A stretch of DNA of 64,000 bases from Streptomyces camelliae (GTDB taxonomy: Bacteria > Actinomycetota > Actinomycetes > Streptomycetales > Streptomycetaceae), in NCBI RefSeq assembly GCF_027625935.1, contig NZ_CP115300.1, positions 7,874,001 to 7,938,000 on the forward strand. The letters run 5' to 3'. Shown here piece by piece: positions 8,412-16,390 of the stretch. Each line of letters begins with the position of its first letter. The stretch's first letter is position 1. Position numbers and translations under genes: made by a program. The notes beneath the pieces were generated by a model that was given only the letters and a program-made list of their open reading frames with translations, searched no databases and had not been told where the DNA came from.

Positions 8412-9286
8412 TGCAGCAGCAGCCTTTCGAGGGAGCGGACGATGAAGTCGGCGAGCAGGCCGAGGAAGGCGTAGACGATCAGGCAGACCACGATCACGTC
8501 GGTCCGCAGGAAGTCCCGCGCCTGCACCATCAGGAAGCCGATGCCGGCGTCGGCGTTGACCTGCTCGGCGAAGACGAGCGCCAGCCAGGCGATGCCGAGC
8601 GAGTAGCGCAGCCCGGTCAGCGCGCCGGGCAGGGCGCCCGGCAGGACGACGTGCCGTACCAGCCCCCACCGGGACAGGCCCAAGGACTCGCCCGCCTCGA
8701 TGAGTTGGGCGTCGACGCCACGGATGCCGGCGTACACGTTGAGATAGAGCGGGAAGGTCACGCCGAGGGTGATGATGGCGATCTTCGGGGCCTCACCGAT
8801 GCCGAACCAGATGATGAACAGTGGGATGAGACCGACGAACGGCACCGTCCGCAGCATCTGCACCGGCGCGTCCACCAGATCCTCGCCGATCCGGAACAGC
8901 CCGGAGACCAGGGCGAGTCCGGTGCCGGTCAGGGTCCCGAAGAGCAGTCCGAGAGCGACGCGCTGGAGCGAGGTCCCCATGGCCGACGGCAGCGAGCCGT
9001 CGCTGATCAGATCCCAGCCGACCTGCGCGATCCGGCCCGGAGAGGCCAGTACGTCGGCCGTCAACACGCCGGTGGCGCTCAGGAGTTGCCACAGGGCAAG
9101 CAGCAGGATCGGGCCCGCGGTGCGGCGCAGCCAGCGCGGGATGCGCAGGGAACGGGAGGGGGCGGGGACGACGGGCTGGAGGTCGGGGACGGTGGGGGTG
9201 GAGCGCCCTCTTGCGGGATCCTCGTACTTGGATATGCCAGAAATATCGGGTTCTGGAGAGTTGGGTGGGGCGTGGCTGATGCTCAT
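8384..9286 (-). CDS. ABC transporter permease, sulfonate type (SsuC/TauC-like)
   Basis: 300 residues from ATG 9286, chosen because GGAG sits just upstream; an in-frame start at 9406 would add a Pro-rich leader unlike the family. A cytoplasmic N-terminus of about 60 residues is followed by around six membrane helices. The EAA coupling loop reads IEAGESLGLSRWGLVRHVVLPGALP (about residues 195-220). The gene is first in the transporter operon and overlaps the ATPase gene. Expression is probably controlled by the leader peptide at 9515-9598. Confidence 0.92.
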   Translation of the reverse strand: MSISHAPPNSPEPDISGISKYEDPARGRSTPTVPDLQPVVPAPSRSLRIPRWLRRTAGPILLLALWQLLSATGVLTADVLASPGRIAQVGWDLISDGSLPSAMGTSLQRVALGLLFGTLTGTGLALVSGLFRIGEDLVDAPVQMLRTVPFVGLIPLFIIWFGIGEAPKIAIITLGVTFPLYLNVYAGIRGVDAQLIEAGESLGLSRWGLVRHVVLPGALPGALTGLRYSLGIAWLALVFAEQVNADAGIGFLMVQARDFLRTDVIVVCLIVYAFLGLLADFIVRSLERLLLQWRPTFTGR

Positions 9287-9514
9287 GGATGCTCCGCGGA
9301 GAGGGGTCAGCGGGGTGGCGGTGAAGTGAGGGGCGGCTGAGGTGGGGATGGGGTGAAGCGGGTGTGGGGTGAAAGGAGAGCGGAGGGGCGGCGAACGGCG
9401 CACCACCGCGTCACGCCTGTCTCAAGGGCCGGTCGCGGCTTCCGGGAACGGCTGGTCACAGGCGTACGGGAGCGACGGCGGGACACGCCGGAAGGGTGAG
9501 GCGGGAAAAGGGCG

Positions 9515-9598
9515 TCAGCAGCCGCGGCGACACGCGGCGGAGGCCACCCGCAGCAGGTCGATGTGACCGCGCGTGGTGAGCAGGGCTGAACGCAACAT
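9515..9598 (-). CDS. Cysteine-type regulatory leader peptide
   Basis: A 27-codon ORF reading MLRSALLTTRGHIDLLRVAS, then AACRRGC and stop. The S-A-L-L-T-x-R-x-H-I/V-D-L-L-R-V-A-S-A-x-C-R-R pattern matches actinobacterial leader peptides found ahead of sulfur-assimilation and sulfonate-uptake operons. Cys codons lie at positions 23 and 27, right before the stop. A TTGACC-18-TACGTT promoter ends 7 bases before the ATG, so the mRNA is probably leaderless. Cysteine shortage stalling ribosomes at the Cys codons and changing expression of the ABC genes from 9286 down is the known model for this class; here it is inferred. Confidence 0.88.
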   Translation of the reverse strand: MLRSALLTTRGHIDLLRVASAACRRGC

Positions 9599-9605
9599 GC
9601 GGCAG

Positions 9606-9635
9606 AACGTAGCCAGCCGGGTGGTCCACGGTCAA
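9606..9635 (-). promoter_or_regulatory. Promoter for the leader peptide and sulfonate operon
   Basis: On the minus strand the -35-like TTGACC (9630-9635) and -10-like TACGTT (9606-9611) are separated by 18 bases. The distance from the -10 to ATG 9598 places the expected transcription start at or within a base or two of the start codon. Confidence 0.6.
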
Positions 9636-9719
9636 TGGTGTCTCGCCTTGTGGACCTCGGATATCGGCAGGCGGTCGTGCCGCCGAAGGGAAGCCTGGCG
9701 TATGGGTCAGGATGGGGGC

Positions 9720-10142
9720 ATGCCAGATGCCTTCACCACCCGTACGCTGCACGTCTCCACCGGTTCCCGGGAGCGCGTCGTCGATCTCACCGCCGACTGC
9801 GACGACTTCCTGCGCGAGGCGGCGGCCGGCCGCGACGGGCTGCTCAACATCTTCGTCCCGCACGCCACCGCCGGGATCGCCGTCATCGAGACGGGCTCCG
9901 GCAGCGACGACGACCTCCTCGCCGCCCTGCACACCCTGCTCCCCGCCGACGACCGCTGGCAGCACCGCCACGGCAGTCCCGGCCACGGCCGCGACCACGT
10001 CCTGCCGGCCGTCGTCGCGCCGCATGCGACCCTGCCCGTCATCGGCGGACGCCTGGAACTGGGCACCTGGCAGTCCGTCTGCCTGGTGGACACGAACAAG
10101 GACAATGCCAACCGTCAGGTTCGACTGAGCTTCCTGGGCTGA
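9720..10142 (+). CDS. YjbQ/UPF0047 family protein
   Basis: 140 residues from ATG 9720 (an in-frame ATG at 9702 is possible). The family signature is clear: GLLNIFVPHATAGIAVIE with the conserved HATAG, the DDRWQHRHG and GHGRDHVLPAVVAPHATLPVIGGRL segments containing the conserved histidines, and GTWQSVCLVDTNKDN near the end. YjbQ proteins form trimers with a His-lined pocket, and some have weak thiamine-phosphate synthase activity. True physiological function is not established. It is divergent from the cysteine-leader operon and appears monocistronic. Confidence 0.9.
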   Translation: MPDAFTTRTLHVSTGSRERVVDLTADCDDFLREAAAGRDGLLNIFVPHATAGIAVIETGSGSDDDLLAALHTLLPADDRWQHRHGSPGHGRDHVLPAVVAPHATLPVIGGRLELGTWQSVCLVDTNKDNANRQVRLSFLG

Positions 10143-10179
10143 GCAAAGTCGTCCTGAGTGCGGCCGCCGAATCTCCGTA

Positions 10180-10300
10180 CCGGCCGGCGCTCAGGCGCCG
10201 CCATCGGGCGCCGAGCACCCGGCGGTGTTCTCGCAGGCCAGTGGTGAGGAAGCGCAGGGCAGAGCTGGACGGGTTCAGCCCGGACGGGTGGACAAGCACG
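10180..10300 (-). pseudogene. IS5-type transposase N-terminal fragment
   Basis: On the minus strand about 40 codons read VLVHPSGLNPSSSALRFLTT and continue GLREHRRVLGARWRRLSAG. This matches the N-terminus of Streptomyces IS5-like DDE transposases, where the segment runs into a helix-turn-helix. The match breaks off directly after the SAG at about 10183 and the rest of the transposase is absent. No terminal inverted repeats are visible. I read it as a decayed IS end, identified from memory of the family motif. Confidence 0.5.
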
Positions 10301-11059
10301 CGAAGTCTTTGGCGGAGACGGTTCTTCTCGGTCGAAAACCCGTCTGTCAGGGGCTTCACTCGTTCGTCAGCCCAACTGGCCGGCATGTGAGGCAGGTTGG
10401 AAAGGGCAGGGCTCACTGCCCTTGGCGCACCAGCGGGGTCGGGTGGTCCGTGGGCGTCGAGGTATTGCTGGAACGCGGTCGGCGGGCGGTGTCGGTGGGT
10501 TCCTGCGCGCTGAGGCGTTCGATAGTGACGGCGATTGCCGTGAGAACGTGCTGGACGTGGGCCTTGCCGCTCACCGAGCCGTGTCCCCGTGGAGTCCACA
10601 TGGGCTGGCCGTGTCCCCGTGGAGTCCACCTGGGCTGGGCGAGGAGGCGCGGATGAGGACCTGGCGGGCGCCGCGAGAGTCACCCCACGGCAGCGCCGCC
10701 GTGGGTGCTGGTCCGGCTGAATTCGCCCTTGAACAGCGCCACTTGGCGGCATCGCCACACTCGCTGGTACGTGTAGAAGGACGAACCCGTCTTCCGGCCG
10801 GAGCCGGCCCGCCTCGCTGTCCTGACGGTTGCTTCAACGGAGGTTGGCGGACACAAACACAGTCGCGTGTCGGAGCTTGAACCTACGACCTCTTCTTCCC
10901 GAAGCAATCTGGACGGCAGATCCGCCTTGGGCTGCTCTGCCTCTCACCTGCGCTGAAGGTCCGCAGGCGTCCGCGCTAGTCCGTGGCTGTGCGTCGATGT
11001 CGTCACGCAGTCAGACACTCCGGGCCGGCTTGCATCAGTGGACAGGGTTACATGACATG
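10301..11059. other. Gene-free stretch with IS debris
   Basis: No convincing gene in this stretch; frames are open only because of GC content and show no starts with ribosome sites or recognisable motifs. It contains the 30-bp direct repeat at 10579-10638. Near 10836-10853 the string ACGGAGGTTGGCGGACA recurs at 28637-28653 in the same orientation, suggesting two copies of a common decayed element. Confidence 0.5.
10579..10638. repeat. 30-bp tandem direct repeat, 2 copies
   Basis: The unit CCGTGTCCCCGTGGAGTCCA followed by CATGGGCTGG occupies 10579-10608 and repeats at 10609-10638 with a single A-to-C change. It is non-coding as far as can be seen. Confidence 0.8.
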
Positions 11060-11067
11060 CTGCTCGT

Positions 11068-11461
11068 GTGGATGTGGCCACCGCCGACGGAGCCACCCTG
11101 GCCAAGGCCCTGCGCCCGGCCCTGGACGCGCCCCCGCCGGCTCCCGGGCCCGGATCGGCCGGGCCAGATCGGCTGCGGCGCGGTGCTGTCGGCTCCTCGC
11201 CGCCGTCCTCGTCGTCGCCGCCCGGGGCCGCACCCGAGCGGTGGCGATGGCCTGTGCGGTCGCCGCAGTCGTCGGCCCCTCGCCTGGAACGCCATCCTGT
11301 GGTCTGCCCGCGGAGGCCGGTTCCTCACCGATCCACCCGCGACCGTCTTCCCCATCAGCCGGTGGGACACCGGCTGCGGCGTCTTCACCCGCGCCGCCCC
11401 CTCCCTCGGCCACCCGCTCGGCCCGCTGGCCCCCCAGCCGAGCCGTACCGGCATCGGCTGA
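11068..11461 (+). pseudogene. Frameshifted small membrane protein (remnant)
   Basis: Two frames together read like one hydrophobic protein. The first gives CCRLLAAVLVVAARGRTRAV then AMACAVAAVVGP, and a one-base shift near 11280 continues LAWNAILWSARGGRFLTDPP, ATVFPISRWDTG and on to a stop at 11461. Membrane-like segments and sensible residue patterns change frame at that point, which is what a single-base deletion would produce. It may have preceded the YncE-like gene in an operon. The family is not recognised, and the reading could be accidental. Confidence 0.3.
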
Positions 11462-11519
11462 CCCACGGGCGGCGGGACGGCTCTCGCCGGCTCACCGCCG
11501 ACCTCGGGAGCACCCGCAG

Positions 11520-12563
11520 ATGATCCGTCGTCGCAGTCCCCGCGCCCTGCTGGCCCTGGCCGCCGGCCTGGTCCTCGCGATCGCCGCCGCCGTGGCCGGC
11601 GTGACGCTCACCCGGGACGGCGGCCAGCCGTCCAAGGTGGCGCTGCCCCTCCGGTTGGTCAAGGAGATCTCCCTGCCGGGTGACAGCTCCCGCTTCGACT
11701 ACGCCAGCCTCGACCCCGGCCGTGGCCTGCTGTTCATCGCCCACCTCGGCGCGAGCCAGGTCATCGAGGTGGACACTCGCGCGGACAAGGTCGTACGCAC
11801 CATCTACGACCTGCCCGGCGTTCACGGTGTCCTGGTTGTCCCCGCTCTGCACCGGGTGTACGCCACCGCCAGTGACGCAAACCAGGTCGCCGCCATCGAC
11901 GAGACCACCGGCAAGGTCCTGCACCGGGGCCCCACCGGCGACACCCCGGATGGACTGGCCTACGACCCCGTGCACCACACGGTGTGGACCACCAACGAGA
12001 CCGGCGGTTCGGAGACCGTCGTCGACGCCACCACCGGAGCCGTACGCGGCACCGTCACCCTGGGCGGCGAGGCCGGCAACGTCGCCTACGACCCCACCAC
12101 CCGGCAGATGCTCGTCGACGTCCAGACCCGCAACGAGCTCGCCGTGATCGACCCGGCTGCCCTCCGAATCACCCGCCGCGTGTCCCTGCCCGGCTGCGAC
12201 CACGACCACGGCCTCATCCTCGCCCCCGCCGACCGGTTGGCCTTCGTCGCCTGCGACGGCAACGCCCGCCTGCTCACCGTCGACCTGAACACCTGGCACG
12301 TCACCGGCACCGACCGGGTCGGCCAGGACCCCGACGTCCTCGCCTACGACCCCGTCGCCCGCCACCTCTACGTCGCCGCCGAATCCGGCTGGGTCACCAC
12401 CGCCGACACCCACGACCGGCACCTCACCGTCACCGGCCGCGCCCACCTCGCCGACGGCGCCCACGTCGTCGCCGTCGACTCCACCACCCATCGCAGCTAC
12501 TACCCCATCCCCCACGGCACAGGCGGCCACCCGGCCCTCCTGGTCTATCAGCCGGCACCATGA
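11520..12563 (+). CDS. YncE-like seven-bladed beta-propeller protein, secreted or membrane-anchored
   Basis: 347 residues from ATG 11520. The N-terminus (about 8-28, ALLALAAGLVLAIAAAVAGV) is a signal or anchor segment without a lipobox. The rest is built of about seven repeats with the VIEVDTRADKVVRTI and AAIDETTGKVL pattern (D-x-x-T-x-K-V), and closing D-P/Y-D-P loops such as LAYDPVHHTVW, VAYDPTTRQM and LAYDPVARHLYVA, typical of YncE/surface-layer type propellers. It probably binds a ligand or protein outside the membrane; no catalytic motif is seen. A GCDHDHG loop rich in His may bind metal. Confidence 0.75.
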   Translation: MIRRRSPRALLALAAGLVLAIAAAVAGVTLTRDGGQPSKVALPLRLVKEISLPGDSSRFDYASLDPGRGLLFIAHLGASQVIEVDTRADKVVRTIYDLPGVHGVLVVPALHRVYATASDANQVAAIDETTGKVLHRGPTGDTPDGLAYDPVHHTVWTTNETGGSETVVDATTGAVRGTVTLGGEAGNVAYDPTTRQMLVDVQTRNELAVIDPAALRITRRVSLPGCDHDHGLILAPADRLAFVACDGNARLLTVDLNTWHVTGTDRVGQDPDVLAYDPVARHLYVAAESGWVTTADTHDRHLTVTGRAHLADGAHVVAVDSTTHRSYYPIPHGTGGHPALLVYQPAP

Positions 12564-12687
12564 CCCGCGGGCGACCACGTCGCCTTTCCAGAGCGCGCGG
12601 CGAGCTGCTACGGCTCAAGCCGGCGCCACCGGGCCGAACGCCAGCGGTCGTCGTCGGAACGCTGCGCCTGCCCGGCGACCGGACGAC

Positions 12688-12963
12688 TCAGGCAAGGAGG
12701 GACCGGACGGCGTCGTTGGAACGGCCCACCACCGTCGTTCCGTCGTCCGCCGTGATGACGGGACGCTGGACGAGCATCGGATGGTCGGCCAGGGCCCGGA
12801 TCCAGCGGTCGCGGTGTGCGGCGTTGCGTTCCCAGGTCGCCATGCCAAGATCGACCGCAGCCGGCTCTCCGGTGCGGGTGATGTCCCAGGGTTCCAGATC
12901 CAGCCTTCGCAGCACCTGTTCGATCTCTTTCACGGTCGGTGGCTGCTCCAGACAGCGGCGCAC
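12688..12963 (-). pseudogene. ArsC-like reductase lacking its catalytic N-terminus
   Basis: About 91 codons match the C-terminal three quarters of ArsC/Spx-fold reductases: LEQPPTVKEIEQVLRRLDLE, PWDITRTGEPAAVDLG, then DRWIRALADHPMLVQRPVIT and ADDGTTVVGR. In intact relatives about 30 residues precede this, including the catalytic Cys of the CxxC/S motif. Here the frame upstream reads into unrelated sequence next to the folE stop at 13009. A GTG at 12963 could start a short product, but it could not reduce substrate. I treat it as truncated. Confidence 0.7.
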
Positions 12964-13008
12964 TGCACTCCGGTCGGTGCCGGCCGGCGGGAGTGACGTC
13001 AGGCGTGG

Positions 13009-13668
13009 TCAGGGGTTCGCGCCGGTCAGGGCGAGGAATTCACTGCGGGAGCGGCCGTCGGTTCGCAGCAGGCCGAGCAGGGTGGAGGTCAGGGTGCTGG
13101 AGCCGGTGGACTGGACGCCTCGCAGGGTCATGCAGGTGTGCTCTGCCTCGATGACCACGCCGACGCCCTTGGGCTCCAGGTGGGTCTGCAGCCAGTCGGC
13201 GACCTGCTTGGTCAGACGCTCCTGGACCTGCGGTCGGCAGGCGAAGTGCTCGACGATCCGGGCCAGTTTCGACAGGCCGACGATGCGGTCGCCGGGCAGG
13301 TAGCCGACGTGTGCAACGCCGACGAACGGCAGCATGTGGTGCTCGCAGACGGTCCGGACCGGGATGCGGCGGGCCAGCACGAGTTCGTCGTAGCCTTCGT
13401 CGTTGGGGAACGTGGTCAGGTCGAAGGGGCGGGGGCTGAACAGTTCGGCATACGCGCGGGCCATGCGGCCCGGTGTTCCCCGCAGGCTCTCCGACGAGGT
13501 GGAGATGCCGAGGGCTTTCAGGAACTGACCGGCTGCTCGTTCGGCGGCGTCCAGGTCGATGCCGTCGGGCTCGTGGACAACCCGCAGGGCGGCGGGTCGT
13601 GCGGATGCCTGTTCTTCCTGGTCGGCGGGGCGTATTCGGGCTGTGGCGCGGTGCGAGGACTCGGTCAT
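13009..13668 (-). CDS. folE: GTP cyclohydrolase I
   Basis: 219 residues from ATG 13668. The zinc and active-site motifs are intact: RTVCEHHMLPFVGVAHVGYLP (Cys-Glu-His-His), SKLARIVEHFACRPQVQERLT and the second zinc Cys in VIEAEHTCMTLRG. It converts GTP to 7,8-dihydroneopterin triphosphate for folate or pterin synthesis. It is not in a folate operon here: the upstream gene encodes a small membrane protein whose stop lies one base before this start. It may therefore be a second folE copy serving a pterin-dependent or queuosine-like pathway. That role is inference. Confidence 0.93.
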   Translation of the reverse strand: MTESSHRATARIRPADQEEQASARPAALRVVHEPDGIDLDAAERAAGQFLKALGISTSSESLRGTPGRMARAYAELFSPRPFDLTTFPNDEGYDELVLARRIPVRTVCEHHMLPFVGVAHVGYLPGDRIVGLSKLARIVEHFACRPQVQERLTKQVADWLQTHLEPKGVGVVIEAEHTCMTLRGVQSTGSSTLTSTLLGLLRTDGRSRSEFLALTGANP

Positions 13669-13669
13669 G

Positions 13670-14119
13670 TCAGCTGCCGCCGATGCCGAGGGCGGTGAGC
13701 AGGACGAGGACGAGGGTGACCACGGCCAGCAGGCCGTGGGCCAGGACCACGGGCAGCGGGAAGTGCCGTTCGGCCGGGACGCTCCCCTCCGCCCCCGCAG
13801 CAGCGGCGGCCGGGGTGGCCGTGGCGCGGTCACGGTAGACGGGGATCCATCGGGCCAGCATCACGAAACCCAGGAGCGCGACCGGCAGGAGCAGGCCGAA
13901 CGAGGTCCAGGCCAGGGCGGTCTTGTCGGCCACGACATAGATGATCCACACCACCAGTCCGATCGCGGCCAGGGCGAAGTGGCCGAAGACGACGGGTGCG
14001 GGCAAGCGGCTGGTGCCGGTTTGGTGCCGGCGGATTCCGCCGCGTTGGATCCAGGTGCCGAGCATGTAGAAACCGCCGAGAGCGGTGACCACCCAGGTGA
14101 TCAGTGCGGCGATGTCCAT
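13670..14119 (-). CDS. Four-helix membrane protein, unknown function
   Basis: 149 residues from ATG 14119. Four hydrophobic segments are visible at about 5-22, 44-65, 70-92 and 123-145, with a basic loop RGGIRRHQTG after the first. The pattern resembles small actinobacterial integral membrane proteins with paired helices. No catalytic motif is present. The stop lies immediately before folE, so the two are translationally linked. The DUF2231 gene lies 73 bases upstream on the same strand. Confidence 0.75.
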   Translation of the reverse strand: MDIAALITWVVTALGGFYMLGTWIQRGGIRRHQTGTSRLPAPVVFGHFALAAIGLVVWIIYVVADKTALAWTSFGLLLPVALLGFVMLARWIPVYRDRATATPAAAAAGAEGSVPAERHFPLPVVLAHGLLAVVTLVLVLLTALGIGGS

Positions 14120-14192
14120 GAGCGAACTCCCGGGTGAGGTTGTGTTGGAGGCAGCAGGGGGAGGCCGGCCGCCGTGGCAGGGTGGGGCCGGG

Positions 14193-14735
14193 TCAGGCCG
14201 GGGTGCGGGCGCTCCCGTCGGCGGGCGTGTATCCCTCGGTCTGGGTGCTCTCGTCGGCGACGCGCACGCCGTAGCGGTAGGCGAGCTTGCCGCCCAGGAA
14301 TCCCGAGACACCCAGAACCGTCACACTGAGCGCGGACAGGACGAGCCGTCCGATCCCGACGCTTGCGCCGTCGGCGTAGTCGCCGTGGCGCCACAGGAAG
14401 TTGACGACGTAGGCGGCGATGACCAGCAGGTTCAGCGTCATGTGCACCAGGGCGGTACGGAAGGCCGGGGTGCCGGCGGGGACGGCGAACAGGTCGAGGA
14501 AGCCGACCATGGCCGCCAGCACCGCACCGATCACCCCGACTGCGATCAACCACTCGGAGGACTGGGTCAGGAATCCCGGGCGGTGCACGACGTGAGATGC
14601 GATGTCGAACACCAGGATCGTCACCCAGGCACCGATCGGCACGGTCACCAGGATCGGATGGAACGGGTGGCCGTACGGGCCGGCGAGCGCGGCGTTGACC
14701 GGACGCTTCGCCTGAAGTCGTGACTCATGGACCAT
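14193..14735 (-). CDS. DUF2231 membrane protein
   Basis: 180 residues with the DUF2231 hallmark GPYGHPFHPILVTVPIGAWV (HPxHPxLVxxPIG) near residue 20, then four membrane helices and a conserved NLLVIAAYVVNFLWR segment. The two histidines of HPFHP may hold a metal or heme. A short Gly/Thr-rich tail follows. Its start faces the palindromic site at 14760-14775 and the divergent Fe-S-type regulator, which probably controls this gene and the two downstream genes on the minus strand. Confidence 0.85.
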   Translation of the reverse strand: MVHESRLQAKRPVNAALAGPYGHPFHPILVTVPIGAWVTILVFDIASHVVHRPGFLTQSSEWLIAVGVIGAVLAAMVGFLDLFAVPAGTPAFRTALVHMTLNLLVIAAYVVNFLWRHGDYADGASVGIGRLVLSALSVTVLGVSGFLGGKLAYRYGVRVADESTQTEGYTPADGSARTPA

Positions 14736-14759
14736 CGCAACCTCCTCTCCTCTAGTTTC

Positions 14760-14775
14760 ACCAACAATTGTTGGT
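14760..14775. promoter_or_regulatory. Perfect 16-bp palindrome, candidate operator
   Basis: ACCAACAATTGTTGGT is a perfect palindrome and strikingly AT-rich for this genome. It lies 24 bases upstream of the DUF2231 start and about 85 bases before the regulator start, between the two divergent genes. Confidence 0.65.
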
Positions 14776-14859
14776 CTTATTCAAGGTGGGCGTCAAGGTG
14801 CGCAGCCAGAAGGAGTGAAGAACGCTTGTACCCACGTAGGTGGGAGTTACCGTGGTCGC

Positions 14860-15603
14860 GTGGCTTCAGATCCGAGTACGCAGGCCGACGCAGCCGACAG
14901 CGCCATCGACTCCGTCAGCGTCCTGAGCGAGGACTCGCGGCGGCGCATGTTCACCTTCATCCGGCGGGCCCGCCGCGCCGTCACCCGCGACGAGGCCGCC
15001 GCCAGCGTCGGCATCTCCCGCAAGCTCGCCGCCTTCCACCTCGACAAGCTCGTCGACGCAGGCCTGCTCCGGGCGCGCTACGAAACGCCCGGCGGGATCC
15101 GCAAGGTCGGCAGGCAGCCGAAGGTGTACGAGCCCACCGACGCCCAGATCACCGTGAGCATCCCCGACCGGCGCCACGAGCTCCTGGCCGACCTGCTCCT
15201 GGACGCTGTTCTGACCGAGGGCGCGGACGAAAACGCCTCGCAGGCGGCCATGCGGACCGCCGAGCAGCGTGGCCGGCAGCTGGGCGAGGCCGCGCGGGAG
15301 GAGACCCGCCCGGGCCGCCTGGGCCCCGAGCGGGGGCTGACTGCGTGCGAGCACCTCCTGGATGAGTACGGCTACGAACCCGTCCGGGACACCCCCACCC
15401 AGCTGCGGCTGCGCAACTGCCCGTTCCATCCGCTGGCCGCTAAGGCCCCCGCCCTGGTGTGCGGCATGAACCACGCTTTCCTCAGCGGCTACCTCGACGG
15501 CCTCAAGGTCAACGGCCTCCAGGTCGTCCTCGCCCCAGAGCCGGGCGAATGCTGTGTGCGGCTGGGCCCGCGTGGCAACGGCGGCGACGGCCAGGTGGCT
15601 TGA
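14860..15603 (+). CDS. SufR-like winged-helix regulator with Cys cluster (copy 1)
   Basis: 247 residues from GTG 14860 (an earlier GTG at 14815 has poorer spacing). An N-terminal ArsR-type winged helix holds SEDSRRRMFTFIRRARRAVT, VGISRKLAAFHLDKLVDAGL and a PGGIRKVGRQPKVYEPTD wing. The C-terminal domain has LRNCPFHP (about 185), LVCGMNHAF (about 200) and GECCVRL (about 229); Cys at these positions in SufR-family proteins ligate an Fe-S cluster. It therefore probably senses iron, oxygen or nitric oxide. The palindrome at 14760 is its likely operator. A close paralogue lies at 16750. Confidence 0.85.
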   Translation: MASDPSTQADAADSAIDSVSVLSEDSRRRMFTFIRRARRAVTRDEAAASVGISRKLAAFHLDKLVDAGLLRARYETPGGIRKVGRQPKVYEPTDAQITVSIPDRRHELLADLLLDAVLTEGADENASQAAMRTAEQRGRQLGEAAREETRPGRLGPERGLTACEHLLDEYGYEPVRDTPTQLRLRNCPFHPLAAKAPALVCGMNHAFLSGYLDGLKVNGLQVVLAPEPGECCVRLGPRGNGGDGQVA

Positions 15604-15686
15604 GGAGCACTGACCCACCATGGCCCGGCCCACACCCCGCCAGGCTGCCGGTGCCAGGCCGGTGCTCGCAGCCCGTCATCAAGGGC

Positions 15687-15791
15687 TCAGCGGACCTCGA
15701 TGTGCCGGTCCATCCCGAGCTGCTTGTGACTGCCGACCGGGCAGTGCACGTCGTACGTTCCCTTCCTCGCAGTGCCGGGGTTCGTCCACGG
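15687..15791 (-). pseudogene. Cupredoxin C-terminal remnant
   Basis: On the minus strand 34 codons read PWTNPGTARKGTYDVHCPVG, then SHKQLGMDRHIEVR and stop. The Cys-x4-His-x4-Met spacing is a type-1 copper site (C-PVGS-H-KQLG-M), and the ending IEVR is typical of cupredoxin domains. Upstream the frame is closed by TAG at once, so only the tail of the protein remains. It was probably a secreted copper protein. Confidence 0.55.
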
Positions 15792-15828
15792 CTACTCCTG
15801 GCCCTCGCTCTTGACCCAGGTCCAGGGG

Positions 15829-16390
15829 TACTGGGCGCGGTGCTGGTGATGACATCCTCGCTGTATCCGCTGGTGTTCCTGCCGGTGGCTGTACCGACGC
15901 CTCGGCCGAGGAGGTCGCGCGCAGCCTGGGCCGTGGCAGGCTCGCCACCCTGTGGCGGGTCACGCTGCCGCTCACCCTCCCCCGCCCTGGTCGGCCTCGC
16001 CCTGGTCCTCGTGGCTCTCGACTCGTGCGCGGGGCTGCACCCCGATGGCCTGGGGCCGCTGGAAGCCGGTCTCCGCAGGCGCGGCGGCGGCAGTGGTGGG
16101 GGTGACGCTCGTTCTGACCTCCGTGCGGGCCTCCCTCGCGCATGTGCCGTACGCAGTCGAGGACGTGGCGCGCTCGCCCGGCGCCCGCAGGATCGCGGTC
16201 CTGGGCCGGGGCGCTCTGCCGCTGATCCTGCCCGGACTCGGCACGGCCTTCGCAATGGTCACCCTCCCCGCGAGCACCGAACTCGTCGCCACGCTGCTGC
16301 TGCGCCCGACCGGCACCGAGATCCTTGCCACCCAGTTCTGGATCTGCACCACCGGCCTCTCCTTCGTCGGGATCGCTCCGCCGTCGAAAC
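15829..16390 (+). pseudogene. Fe(III)-type ABC transporter permease, multiply frameshifted
   Basis: Three pieces in changing frames match the FbpB/FutB permease family: LVMTSSLYPLVFLPVAV (from 15847), then DASAEEVARSLGRGRLATLW and RVTLPLTLP (to about 15988, an EAA loop), then GLALVLVALD, and after a jump VRASLAHVPYAVEDVARSPG with ALPLILPGLGTAFAMVTLPA and LATQFWICTTGLSFVGIAP up to about 16385. The order is right but at least three frame breaks and a missing 5' half show it is dead. Confidence 0.65.

Noticed and set aside
11068..11523. 151-codon frame with ATGA overlap to the YncE-like gene
   Set aside because: The overlap is attractive, but the product is Pro/Arg/Ser noise, while membrane-like text lies in the other two frames.
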